From contig CM060734.1 in the NCBI GenBank assembly GCA_030704615.1, positions 30,398,042 to 30,462,041 of the forward strand: a stretch of DNA of 64,000 nucleotides. Direction: 5' to 3'. Positions 1 through 10,239 of this stretch are shown piece by piece. This stretch comes from Takakia lepidozioides. Its lineage: Eukaryota; Streptophyta; Takakiopsida; Takakiales; Takakiaceae. A model generated the notes under the pieces. That model saw only the letters and a program-made list of their open reading frames with translations. It ran no database searches and had not been told where the DNA came from. Made by a program: the position numbers and the translations under genes. Each line of letters starts with the position of its first letter. Within the stretch, counting starts at the first letter, position 1.

Positions 1-2260
1 AGGAGCGACACTGTGGAGAGATTTTTGGTGTGGGGGAGTTGTTGTCTTGATTTCTTGTGTTTGGATCCCCTCCACACCTGCATGCTTGATTGTGCGCCAT
101 GCTAGTTTTGTGTGGGCGCTTGTTTTTATAGGTGGTTGACTCAGGCTTGATCGCCGATCCGACTCTAGAGCATGCTGTCGATGGTGAGGCTGGGTTGATG
201 ACCAGTCAGACCATCTTTGTTTCTCCTGTGGTGAGGTTGGAAGTTATGACCAGCCAACCATAGGAGTGCCTGCGGTGGATGCAGGTGCAGGTGTAGACTA
301 TGTTAGGAACCTAGTATTCCAAACCATAAGCCGCATCAAGTTCTCTACCCGGTTACCTTGTGGAGAAGGGGTTAGGGACATGTTCATGACCGGTTGAGTG
401 TTAGTTTGTCAACACGGAGGTGCCACTAGTTGCTGGGAAAAGTGACGGTACGAGCATTAGCGATACTAGCGGGTACACGAGACGAGGTGTGCGGTTTAGG
501 CCACCTTCACCTCCTGTGTCTTCTACGGAAGGTTCTGATTCGGATTGTGAATTAGGAGGACTCACACTGGCGGTGCAAGTTATTTCCTTGCCATTGTTGT
601 GGGACACAATGGAGGAGATGTATGGAGCTACCAAGGGGGCCATGATGGTACTCTGGGGCGGTGGGTTACCATCGAGTTGGATGATTTCATTCAAGAGTTT
701 GATAGTTGGTGTGACTTGTAGCAAATGCGCAATCCACAACTGTTTACGCCTTTCATGGCATGGAAGGGGTTGTTTCAGCACCTTGAGGGGTCGCCCATGG
801 ATGATTACCATGAGTTTAGGCGAGGGCATGATGTTGAGATCGAGGAGTGGAGGATGTACTGGGCACCCGACTATGTCTCCATCATTAGAGGCACTAGAGG
901 GACAAGGGCCCCGACACAACTTTACACAGCCCGTCACAGTCTATCACAGCCAGACACAGTCTGACACAGCCCGACACAACTTTACACAGCCAGTCACAGC
1001 TCGGCACAGCTTGACACAGCCTGTCACAGTGTACATAGTGAACAATTATCATTGACAGGGAACGACTATGTGGGAACGCCATCTACAGAGGGAACATGTT
1101 ACTTCAGGGGTGACGGTTAGTTAGTTAGGTGGCTAGAACAGCTTGCGGGTAGATTAGGCAGGGCGGCAACAGGAAGAGGATCACTTCTTGAGGAGGGCGA
1201 CTTGTTCAGGAAAAGGGAGACGTAACGGAGAGCGGAAACAGTGAAGAGGAGATGATGACTTGATTGAGGCTTAATTCATGCAAGCTGTAAAATTATACAA
1301 TAGGGTAGATTAGGGACACCATGGCATAGGCATGATACATGATTAATCTTAATCCGATACTGAATCGATACAAACATACTTTGTAGAGAGACATGAGAGA
1401 AGCTATGGAATGAATGCATGATTAATTGAAACATAGTAGATACTGAAGCAATCTGATGCTTCAGTATATATGGTAAGGTAAATTGATAACATGAAGGCAA
1501 GAACGAATACAAATAGGAAGCACAACCATGATTCACTAGCTGTAGGTCATGACTGATTGTTCTGAGCGGGCTGAGTGCTTAGAGATATCCAATTCTTCTA
1601 TCTTGGAGTTTCCACCTCGGATAGCGAAGGGATGGGTGAGTAAAAGCTGCTTGACAGAGGCCCAGTGTTATGGTTTACATCCTGAGTTGTGCCCAGGCCA
1701 GTTCCAAGGGAACAGTGGTGGCCGGGGGTGAGGTGGAGCAGCCCAGAAAGGACGAGGTGGCTAGGCACGAGGTGCAGGCCTGCAAGGGCAAGCTCAACAT
1801 GGCCAGGGACGTGGAGGTCAGGATGTTGACCAAGGCATGGCCAACCGGCTTCAGCAGCTAGAGCAGAGGCTTGCTGTCATGGCAATAGCTCAGGTGGTAC
1901 CAGCTCCAAGGCCTGATGGTCCACCTCCTGCTCTTGAGGGAGGAGACATGGGAAGCATGGGATTTATGTGCGGGGCAGCACTACCACTAGTGCAGGTGGA
2001 GTCTGCTGCTGTTCCTCAGTCATTAACATTGGCGGAGAGAGTGTCGACGCCATCCATGGCACCCAGTTCTCGTCCGACTGTTATCGAGGCGGAGGTTACT
2101 ATGCCATTAGGGAGAGCTACATGAGTGGCACCACTACCTAGTAGTGCCAAGGCTATGATAGCTAGTGTGCTGCTGGGGGCGGCCACATCTGTGTGCCAGG
2201 CTCCATTGTTCTTGGCTACCATGATTGTGACGCCGGGGGTAAGACCAGCTGAAGTGTGCC
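1..2260 (+). mobile_element. Inverted partial copy of the DNMT/PHD gypsy family (gag and protease start)
   Basis: Two blocks match the reverse complement of the minus-strand element downstream. About 1-905 corresponds to 9005-9940 (leader end and gag N-terminus; shared peptide GYTRRGVRFRPPSPPVSS). About 1640-2255 corresponds to 7600-8260 (the gag zinc-knuckle tail and the start of the protease region). Between them is a short CACAGCC-type repeat (about 920-1035) and roughly 600 bases (1040-1640) in which I recognise nothing. Frames are broken repeatedly, so this is a dead fragment. The gag homology is direct; whether it arose by a separate insertion or by an inverted duplication cannot be decided from this sequence. 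Confidence 0.75.
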
Positions 2261-2728
2261 ATTGCACAGGTGTTGCACACATATTTAAGCACATGTGGGA
2301 AAAAATGAAGCTTGAGCCACATCCGTTTGATGGGTGCAATGGCATGAGAGGATTTTCTTTCACATTAATAAACAAAAATTGGTTGATAGGGTGAACGCGT
2401 CCTTGAGGGGGCAAATGATTTTGTTTGGGTTTGAAACTTTGCATACGTGACGTTGTGCACATATGTCCGTATGTTCAGGACTTTGTCCCTCCCTTCCCGG
2501 TCCTTTCTCTTGGCACCCCATCCGAAAACAACCCAAGTACATCAGGTGGGAGCCGTGGGAGAGACGCTGCCCCCATGGTACCGGATGATGATGACGATGA
2601 CAGTGACAGTGACAGTGACAGTGACAACAACAATAAGCATGGAATTAACCAGGAGGATGTGCAAGCCATGGAGGATCTCTTAATGCATCATGTGGGCGCT
2701 GATGCATCCCATGGAGAGGGAACCCGGC
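2261..2728. other. Unassigned stretch with an acidic (D/S) low-complexity patch
   Basis: An open stretch on the plus strand (about 2425-2720) encodes a short proline-rich segment, then a run of Asp codons followed by repeated Asp-Ser codons from a GACAGT microsatellite at about 2584-2630. A similar acidic tail ends the CACTA-encoded protein at about 16900-17160, so it may be a transposon protein tail. I cannot assign it to a family. Confidence 0.3.
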
Positions 2729-3315
2729 TGTCGTGCGCATACATATCGCTACACAACTACATCGCTGTCCAAAACCACACAACACATGTGCATACCACAC
2801 ACTAGTATACCACTAGTCTACCACTAGTCCAGCCACTAGTCCAACCACTAGGCTACAACTAGTCAGTCACTAGGCTGCCACTACGCTGCCCACTATGGCA
2901 GTCACTAGTCCACACAATCGAGCCCCGCAGCTTCAGCCATAGCTAGGCGCGGTGAGGCTCAACTCGAGAAAGATGAGCCTCCCGCGCTTGCCGTGAAGAT
3001 AACCACTCCAGGGCCTAAATCTGCCTTGACCCCTGGATTGACACTTGGGCCAATCCCAAATGTCAATATGTAAAAGCTAGCTATTTCCTAGTTAGTTTCA
3101 CACTAGTGGTAAAATAACTTGACAGCTGTCGTGCGCATACATATCGCTACACAACTACATCGCTGTCCAAAACCACACAACACATGTGCACACCACACAC
3201 TAGTATACCACTAGTCCACCACTAGTCCAGCCACTAGTCCAACCACTAGGCTACAACTAGTCAGTCACTAGGCTGCCACTATGTTGCCCACTATGACAGT
3301 CACTAGTCCACACAA
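2729..3315 (-). repeat. 3' terminal modules of copy 1 (CTAGTG-rich module, partial 338-bp module, second CTAGTG-rich module)
   Basis: Read on the minus strand, a module of about 190 bp rich in ACTAGTGG motifs starts TGTGTGGACTAG right after the polypurine tract (3315) and ends GCGCACGACA (about 3127). It is followed by a partial copy of the 338-bp module that begins TGTCAAG (to about 2938), then a second copy of the 190-bp module (about 2918-2729). The same modules recur at 21510-22180, 13021-13358 and 54046-54240. One of them is the LTR or part of it, but the sequence allows two readings (see findings). Confidence 0.65.
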
Positions 3316-3574
3316 TCGCCCCCCTAGCTGGTGCTTAGGTCCCTCTAAGTCCAGGTAGCCACAAGATGTGATAGTGACCATAGCCTCACTAAGTCCTCCA
3401 CCACTATCCCTACTACACTCAAACTCGATAGATCAAGAGGCCGGGTGCAAGAGTTGCCCCATCGTTAGTCACCGTCTTGCAACCTGTGAACTTGAGCTTG
3501 GGATCTCATGTATTGACTCCTATGAGCTTGGCCTCCCATGTCTTATTAGCTACCTCCAGTCATGTCCACTGCCA

Positions 3575-3720
3575 CTATCCCAAGCAGTGTGGACACAACC
3601 AATCTCCGTCAGGAACCTTCTCAAGAGGTGGTGTCAAGCATCCCATATGCCAACCCCTTGAGCATCGATCACACACCAGCATGGTGGCTGCCCCTTTGGC
3701 AGACCCACTGAGCATGCACC
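3575..3720 (-). pseudogene. PHD finger of copy 1, one zinc ligand lost
   Basis: The minus strand encodes a Cys4-His-Cys3 PHD signature (CDRCSRGWHMGC followed by GDWLCPHC and a TAG stop). The second cysteine of the first pair is serine here (CMLS instead of the CMLC seen in the copies at 21102 and 54638), which should weaken the first zinc site. PHD fingers read histone tails, often the methylation state of H3K4; that role is known for the family and only inferred here. The finger lies just upstream of the element's polypurine tract, so it was the last coding unit of pol. Confidence 0.75.
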
Positions 3721-3790
3721 TCAAACCTGCAGGTACCACTGCCAAGTGTCAACTCTGCCATCGACATTGGGAAGGTGACATGGCGCACAA

Positions 3791-5191
3791 TTACGTACAT
3801 GGTCCTTCCAAGTCATGCCATCCCGACCCTCTAAGATCAGGACCCCTGAGGGCAACACCTCTCGAACCCTCAGAATAACACGCCTTGACCAAACCCGGTC
3901 GATGCACAACCTGAAAGTCATACTCCTGGAGTATAAGTGCCCACCGTGCAAGCTTCCCCGTAAGCTTGTCTGACTCCATCAACCACTTGAGTGGCTGGTG
4001 ATCCGTGACAAGGGTGAAAAGATTGCCGTATAGATAGCACCTGAAGTGTGCCACGACCCACACTGCAGCTAAGCACTCTCCCTCATATGAGCTGTACTTA
4101 GCCTCTGCAGCGTTGTTCGAGCGGCTAGCATAAGCCACTACGAACTCTCTTCCCTCATCATCCACCTGTGTGAGCACCGCTCCAAGCCCCAGCATGCTCC
4201 AATCCATACGCAGCTGAAAGGGACGCCCCCTGATAGGTCGTCTCAGGATAGGCGCCGAGGTCAACCTCGCCTTGAGCTCTTGAAAAGCTCGTTCCTGCTC
4301 ATCTTCCCACTGCCACTCCTGGTCCACCTTGGTCAGCTTGGTTAGAGCCTTTGCAATGGTACTAAATCCCTTGACAAACCGTCTATAATAGTTTGCCAAC
4401 CCCATGAAAGCTCGAACTCGGCTCACATCCGTGGGGCGTGGAATTTGTGCAATGGCCTCTACCTTAGTCTGCTGTACCCCCAATCCTCCAGGATATATCA
4501 TGTGACCCAGATACTCAATCTGGTTGTGGAAAAACTTGCACTTCCCCGGATGCAACTTCAATCCGTGCGCTCTCAAGCGCTCCAATACCACCTGAAGGTA
4601 TCTCTCATGCTCCTCCATCGTAACACTAAAGATGATGATGTCATCTATGTAGCACCGAGCAAAGTCCACCCCTGCTAGAATCCTATCCATGACTCTCTGA
4701 AACACTGCAGGAGCATTCTTAAGCCCAAATGGTAAGAACCGCCACTGATATAGGCAATCCTTGCCGTGCTCATTGATCCCCCAGAATGCCGTCTTCTGCT
4801 TGTCCGCCTCCTTGATTGGCAACTAGTGATATCTGGATCGTAAATCCAAAGTGCTAAAGGCCTTAGCATGCCCGATGGCATCAAAGATTTCCTCTGGTGT
4901 TGGCATGGCATACTTATCGGACTTGGTCTGACGATTTACAGGCCGGTAATCACCGCACATACGTCTCTCCGTCCAATTGCCATAGACATCCTTCTTGGCT
5001 GGCATCACTGTGGCTGAAGCATACTCTCCACCAGAGAGCTCCACCAAACCTGCCTCCCAGAGATCTTGAGTCCTCATCTGAATCAAAGACCTCTCCATGT
5101 CACTGTATCTATAGGGTCTCCAAAAGATTGGCGTGTCAGTGGCCAACTCAATACGGATCTCTTGACCCTTCAGTGCTCCCAAGTCCTTCAA
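3791..5191 (-). pseudogene. Gypsy reverse transcriptase and RNase H (copy 1)
   Basis: This is the RT-RNase H part of the retroelement polyprotein, which copies the RNA genome into DNA. The RT core reads WTERRMCGDYRPVNRQT, then FSTLDLRSRYH, WRFLPFGLKNAPAVF, the catalytic RCYIDD and YLGHMIYPGGL. RNase H follows (EGECLAAVWVVAHFR, LVTDHQPLKWLMES). It lies in the same frame as the upstream DNMT reading frame. A single in-frame TAG (4823-4825) interrupts it, where a glutamine codon is expected after RYH. The protein ends at RPGLV and then jumps to sequence that normally follows the integrase, so the integrase zinc-binding and catalytic domains are deleted. Confidence 0.9.
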
Positions 5192-5341
5192 ACTGAAGGC
5201 AAAGCAATTCCTATAAGCCCTTAGGAACCGCCGTATACGTCGTCTCTCTCCTCCGGTGACAATGGGTCCAATGTCAGGCTCCCAATTGTCCTCCGTAACT
5301 GCAACCTTAAGTCCAGTGGGCTTAGAGGCGTCCAGTGGTTG

Positions 5342-7117
5342 CTATGTTGCAACCTCTTGAGCAGTACTCCCTACCTGCTCAGTCAATGACAAGGGCTCAT
5401 CCTGCCCCATCATCTCATCCTTGAGGACCTCCTCAACCCGAGAAGAATCCCCAACCTCATCCATCACAGCCGCCTTGGCTGCCAACTCCCTCTGAACCTC
5501 GAGCACCTCCCACGTGTGCCATGGATGCATGCACCCCGTGGTCCTCACATGCTCGCCCCCACTCACTGCTTGTACAGTCTCGGTAGGCAGAGAGACCATT
5601 GAGGGAAGTGTACTCCGCACTCTGTGTTGCTCAGCCAGAGCCAAGCTGATAATCCAGGTCAAGCAATTGAGATCCATTGCTTGCCCCAACACTTGACGAC
5701 GGGATGCCTCAGAAAGAGACGACACCGCCGTGGTACCAGTGGTAAAACCCATTGCCCGCTCACGCTCATCAGCATTAGGCTCCACTAACTGCTGCAACTG
5801 AGCATCCCACAGGAGGCCAGGTCCACTATCCGGGAAAGCATGCGATCCTGGGAAGCTGAGCAGTGTAGGTAATGCTGCTCGTGGTTGACCCACCTTGTTG
5901 ACCACTGCCAAAGGCGAACGGTCATCATGTCTCACACGCTGAGACTGCCTCCCTGTGTCCAGAATGTTATCCACTGTGAGATGTGCTGGCCGCTGCACCC
6001 CATCAAATGCACGCTTGAGCAGTGCGGGTGGCATCAAGTTAGTCCACCATAGTTGTGGACGATGAGCCCGTGACCCCACTGTAGCTGCATCTAGCAACAC
6101 TGCTGACCCAAGCCACGACCGGACTTGATGCACACTGGCCATCACCCTGGCCCAAGAATCGCCCATCAGTGGCACATTCTCCAAGATGTATGCTGGAGAT
6201 ACAGCTTGATGAAGCTGCAAGTGGCGCAAAACCCGCACCATCTCCCAAAACAGACCCGACCTCGAGTCTCGCAATCCATTGCCATGCCTAGCTGATGAAT
6301 GCCCTTGGCAGGGCCAACCTGCCACTACCAGATCAATGGAACCAACCCGCTCCAAATCCTGCGCCCCCGGCAACGAAATGTTTGCTGGCAAGGCCTGCTG
6401 ATATCCACGAATTGCAGACACCGACAACAACTCCGGGTACCGCTGCACCAACTGAGCAACATGGCGAAGTGAAACGCGTCGTGTAGTCTCATCCTTCTCC
6501 ACATACAGGTAACGCCGAACTCGTACACCTGCTTGTAACACAGCAGCCAATCCGGTGCTGATCCCGCCAAACAAGTCTAGAAGACAAATGTCTTCATCCG
6601 GATACTGCCACACAATAGGTGTGGTGTCCAATGGAGACAATTGAGGTGGTCCTGGTGCAATCCCCACACTCTCCTCCTCTCCTGACGGTACAAAAGCCTC
6701 CACCCAGGCTTGTTGCACCCGTCGATCAGCATCCCGCTGCAAATCCTTGCTCGTGCCCAACAATGGAGTCTGAGCAACCATGGTAGGCAACTCCGCCATA
6801 CCATACATATCATCCTGCTCTCCCGGAGGTGGTACATCCTCTGAATGAGCATTGCCCTCAAGCAACTCTCTAGGCCAACTCACTGCCGCTGTGAATGCTG
6901 CTAGTGTCGGCATCTTGCCTCGCTGGGCAACCGCAACTCCTCCTATGAACGTCACAGGGAGCTGCACATGCCGGCCCTCCCCTGACTGCCATGCAGGCCT
7001 ATAGGAAGCTGACTCCTCCCAAAAATCTAGGGTGAAGCCCATGGGGTACAACACTGCCCCACCAACCAGGACATCGTATGAGACTGCGTCTGTCACAATG
7101 GCCTTGGCTCGCATCAC
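5342..7117 (-). CDS. Cytosine-5 DNA methyltransferase domain inside a gypsy pol polyprotein
   Basis: An uninterrupted 591-codon frame. Residues 1-45 are the tail of the retroviral-type protease (YDVLVGGAVLYPMGF). Residues about 173-500 carry the C5-methyltransferase motifs in canonical order: motif I DLFGGISTGL (SAM binding, about 181-190), motif IV VAGWPCQGHSSA with catalytic Cys270, motif VI ILENV (Glu313), motif VIII HRPQLWWTN (352-360), and a C-terminal ERAMGF ... SRRQVLGQAMD block matching motifs IX-X. Members of this family transfer a methyl group from S-adenosylmethionine to cytosine. All key residues visible to me are present, so activity is plausible but untested. The frame ends in TAG (5342-5344), and the RT continues in the same frame, so the DNMT is an integral pol domain rather than a later insertion. 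Retroelement DNMTs are known from dinoflagellates and charophyte algae. Confidence 0.92.
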   Translation of the reverse strand: MMRAKAIVTDAVSYDVLVGGAVLYPMGFTLDFWEESASYRPAWQSGEGRHVQLPVTFIGGVAVAQRGKMPTLAAFTAAVSWPRELLEGNAHSEDVPPPGEQDDMYGMAELPTMVAQTPLLGTSKDLQRDADRRVQQAWVEAFVPSGEEESVGIAPGPPQLSPLDTTPIVWQYPDEDICLLDLFGGISTGLAAVLQAGVRVRRYLYVEKDETTRRVSLRHVAQLVQRYPELLSVSAIRGYQQALPANISLPGAQDLERVGSIDLVVAGWPCQGHSSARHGNGLRDSRSGLFWEMVRVLRHLQLHQAVSPAYILENVPLMGDSWARVMASVHQVRSWLGSAVLLDAATVGSRAHRPQLWWTNLMPPALLKRAFDGVQRPAHLTVDNILDTGRQSQRVRHDDRSPLAVVNKVGQPRAALPTLLSFPGSHAFPDSGPGLLWDAQLQQLVEPNADERERAMGFTTGTTAVSSLSEASRRQVLGQAMDLNCLTWIISLALAEQHRVRSTLPSMVSLPTETVQAVSGGEHVRTTGCMHPWHTWEVLEVQRELAAKAAVMDEVGDSSRVEEVLKDEMMGQDEPLSLTEQVGSTAQEVAT

Positions 7118-7734
7118 TGAGCCATCTTAGGGTGATCCGGCCGTAGTCTGATAGCCAACTTACGCCGTGTCATGCCCCGAGCCTGCTCCGATCCTCCCAG
7201 AGATGTCTGTATCTGGAACGGACAAGGCTCCATATCCGCCTCCGTGAGGCCCAAGCCTGCAATAGCAGCTCTGCCCAGCATCAATGGCTGAGCTCCCGAG
7301 TCTAACAAGACCCGCAGTGGCCGGTACCTCTTGCCTGCCGGTCCACTCAAACAGAAAATGTCATCTTGGTTGTCTAACATGACAACTCCAGGTGTCACCA
7401 TGGCGCGCTCAATGGCTGGCCTAGTTGGCAGCTCCATCAACCTGGCAGCTGCAGCTTGCCATGGCGCCGCCGTGGCAGTCTTGACCCTCAAATCCAAGGA
7501 TCCCTCCGGCACTACACCTCCCACTATCTCCGCAGAAGATGAAGTAACCTCCCCACTCTCACAGAGTGTAGCTGCCAGCCTGAACACCTCAGCTGGTTTT
7601 ACGTCACAATCATGGTAGCCGAGAACAATGGAGCCTGGCACACAGATGTGGCCGCTCCTAGCAGCACACTCGCTGCCGTAGCCTTGGCAAACACTAGGTA
7701 GTGGTGCTACCCGTGTAGCTCTCCCCAATGGCAT
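7114..7734 (-). pseudogene. Gypsy aspartic protease region (copy 1)
   Basis: The retropepsin signature VLLDSGAQPLMLG sits at about residues 139-151 of this frame, followed by GLGLTEADMEPCPFQIQTSLGG. The catalytic Asp is the D of DSGA. The enzyme would cut the Gag-Pol polyprotein. The frame stops in a TGA that overlaps the next frame's GTG-ATG, so the protease C-terminus continues one base out of register in the DNMT frame. This is most simply a single-base indel; a stop-start or programmed frameshift arrangement cannot be excluded from one copy. Confidence 0.8.
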
Positions 7735-8390
7735 AGTAACCTCCGCCTCGGTAAAGTCGGGCGAGAACTAGGTGCCATGGATGGCGTCGACACTGTCTCC
7801 GCCAATGTGAATGACTGAGGAAGCCTAGCCTGATGGCTTGCCTCCCCACGCTGTGGATCCAACTCCACCTCTCCACCTCGTGGCTCAGGAACTCGTGTTG
7901 CTCCTCGAGTCACGGCTGCAACAGACTCCTCCTGCACTAGTGGTAGTGCTGCTCCACACATGAATCCCATGCCTCCCATATCTCCTCCCTCAGGAGCTGG
8001 AGGTGGACCATCCGGCCTTAGAGCCGGTACCACCTGAGCTGTAGCCATGGCAGCGAGCCTCTGCTCTAGCTGCTGAAGCCGGTTGGCCATGCCTTGGTCA
8101 ACACCTTGACCTCCGTGCCCTTGGCCATGTTGAGCTTGCCCTTGGCCTGCACCTCGTGGCTGGCCACCTCGTCCTCTCTGGGCTGCTCCACCTCGCCCCC
8201 GGCCACCATTGTTCCCTTGGAACTGGCCTGGGCGCAACTCAGGATGCAAACCATAACACTGGGCCTCTCCATGCCCGTGCTTGCCACAATGCCCACACTG
8301 TAACTGTGCAGGCTGTGCATGTGCCGACCCTTTGCCTCCCTCTGGGCAATCCTTCTTGACATGGGGTCCTCCACATGTCCAGCACACCAC
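7707..8390 (-). pseudogene. Gag nucleocapsid tail with two zinc knuckles (copy 1)
   Basis: Two knuckles are visible at the start: CWTCGGPHVKKDC (one residue shorter than the standard spacing) and CGHCGKHGHGEAQC (a perfect C-x2-C-x4-H-x4-C). A Gly/Gln/Arg-rich linker and a short coiled-coil-like stretch (MANRLQQLEQRLAAM) follow. Knuckles of this kind bind the element's RNA in the virus-like particle. It is frameshifted relative to the capsid part upstream and the protease downstream. Confidence 0.8.
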
Positions 8391-9503
8391 ATCCGCCCGT
8401 TGTTGGCCAGCAAATGAAGGGAAGACCCCTGCATCTGAGGTCCTCTCTGCCCTTCCCTGAGCTTCACCTGAGCCCCCTTGTTGCCTTGAGCACGTTGAGG
8501 TAGTGGTTGGCTAGGAGCACCACTACCCCGTGGTGTCTCCTTAGCAAATCCCACCATGACCACTCGTTCCTCCACCATGTTGAGCTCTATCCACTCTGCC
8601 AGCAAAAACACATTTGCTAAGGTGGAATGGGTCGCTTGTAGAAGAGTTTTATCCCGCACCCTTCTCCTCAGCTCCTTGTCCAATATCCCATACCAGAATT
8701 GGACTGCCTGAGCTTCCGTAACCCCTTGGGTTACATTTATCAAGCGCCTCATGCGAGTGAAAGCCTCCCTCAAGCTCTCGGTCGGCTTCCGTTGGAACTC
8801 TTGTAAGCTCCGCAACTTCTCTGTCCTCACCCCTTGGTAGTTCCCTCTCAACTCTTCGAAGAACTCCACAACAGGGTTGAAGGCAGGCACGGGTGCTAGT
8901 GCTGGTGCGGTAGTGGCTTGGGTGGACGTCGTAACTACTGTACCACCAGTCCCACTGCTACTCGCTGAAGCTGCCGGTGCAGCGGCAGGTGTAGCCACTG
9001 CCCTCGTGGCTCTAGTGCCCCTAGTGATGGAGACATAGTCGGGTGACCAGTACATCCTCCACTCCTCGATCTCAACCTCATGCACCCGCCTGAACTCATG
9101 GTAATCATCCATAGGCGGCCCTCAAGGTGCTGAAACAGCCCTTTCCATGCTATGAACGGCGTAAATAGTTGTGGATTGCGCATTTGCTGCAAATCACACC
9201 AACTATCAAACTCTTGGATAAAATCATCCAACTCAATGGTGCCCACCGCCCCAGAGTACCTTCGTGGCCCCTTGGTAGCTCCATACATCTCCTCTTTTGT
9301 GTCCACAACAATGGCAAAGAAACAACTTGCACCGCCGGTATGAGTCCTCCTGATTCACAATCCGAATCAGAACCTTCCGTGGAAGACACAGGAGGTGAAG
9401 GTGGCCTAAACCGCACACCTCGTCTCGTGTACCCCTTAGTATCGCTAGTGCTCAAACCGGCACTGTCCCCAGCAACTAGTGGCACCTCTGTGTTGACACT
9501 CAA
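8066..9503 (-). pseudogene. Gag capsid region (copy 1), frameshifted
   Basis: Three overlapping frames make up one gag. 9503-9150 is an N-terminal segment with a Ser/Pro-rich patch. 9306-8935 contains ELDDFIQEFDSWCDLQQM. 9112 to about 8400 contains the retrotransposon capsid core (VVEFFEELRGNYQG, LREAFTRMRRLINV, VQFWYGILDKELRRRV, LANVFLLAEWIELNMV). The switches between frames imply at least two small indels. The length and order agree with a Ty3/gypsy Gag that packages the RNA genome; the product is broken here. Confidence 0.75.
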
Positions 9504-10239
9504 CCGGTCATGAACATGTCCCTAACCCCCTCTCCACAAGGTAACCGGGTAGAGAACCTGTTGCGGCTTATGGTTTGGAATACTAAGTTCCTAACATAGC
9601 CTACACCTGTACCTGCATCCACCGCAAGCACTCCTATGGTTGGCTGGTCATCACCTCCAACCTCACCACAGGAGAAACAATGATGGTCTGGCTGGTCATC
9701 ACCCCAGCCTCACCATCGACAGCATGCTCTAGGACTGGCCGGTGATCAAATCCGGACCAATCACCTATAAAAACAAGCGCCCACACAAAACTAGCATGGC
9801 GCACAGTCAAGCATGCAGGTATGGAGGGGATCCAAACACAAGAAATCAGAATGACAACTCCCCCACACCAAAAACAACTCCACGGTGTTGCTCCTGCAAG
9901 GACACCCCAGCCCAAACCCGGACTGACTCTTGCCTCCACCTACGGAAAGGTCTTGGCCTAATGAGAGGGTGGAAACTACGAGGAAGAGAAGCTAAAGCAA
10001 TGCCTAACCCCAACACTGCCCTCATCCCAACACTCTTGCTCTCCTCTCTTCCCTCACTTGCATGACCATGGGAATATCATGAAGATACTCCTCAAACCGC
10101 CCTCCACGAGCTTCAAAATTCGGCCTTCCAGACCACATGCCAGTCCTTAGGCAGTCCACCAGTGCCTCCACGAGTCAGCACAGGCCGTCCACAGGTCAAC
10201 ACGGGCCACCACAGACCAGCACAGGCCTACACAGCTCAC

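Noticed and set aside
2425-2805. Possible host gene with an acidic tail
   Set aside because: Short, wedged between retroelement fragments, and partly a GACAGT microsatellite.
5342-7117. Host DNMT gene (MET1, CMT or DRM)
   Set aside because: No host-type regulatory domains (BAH, RFD, chromodomain, UBA), no introns, and it is in frame with retroelement RT.
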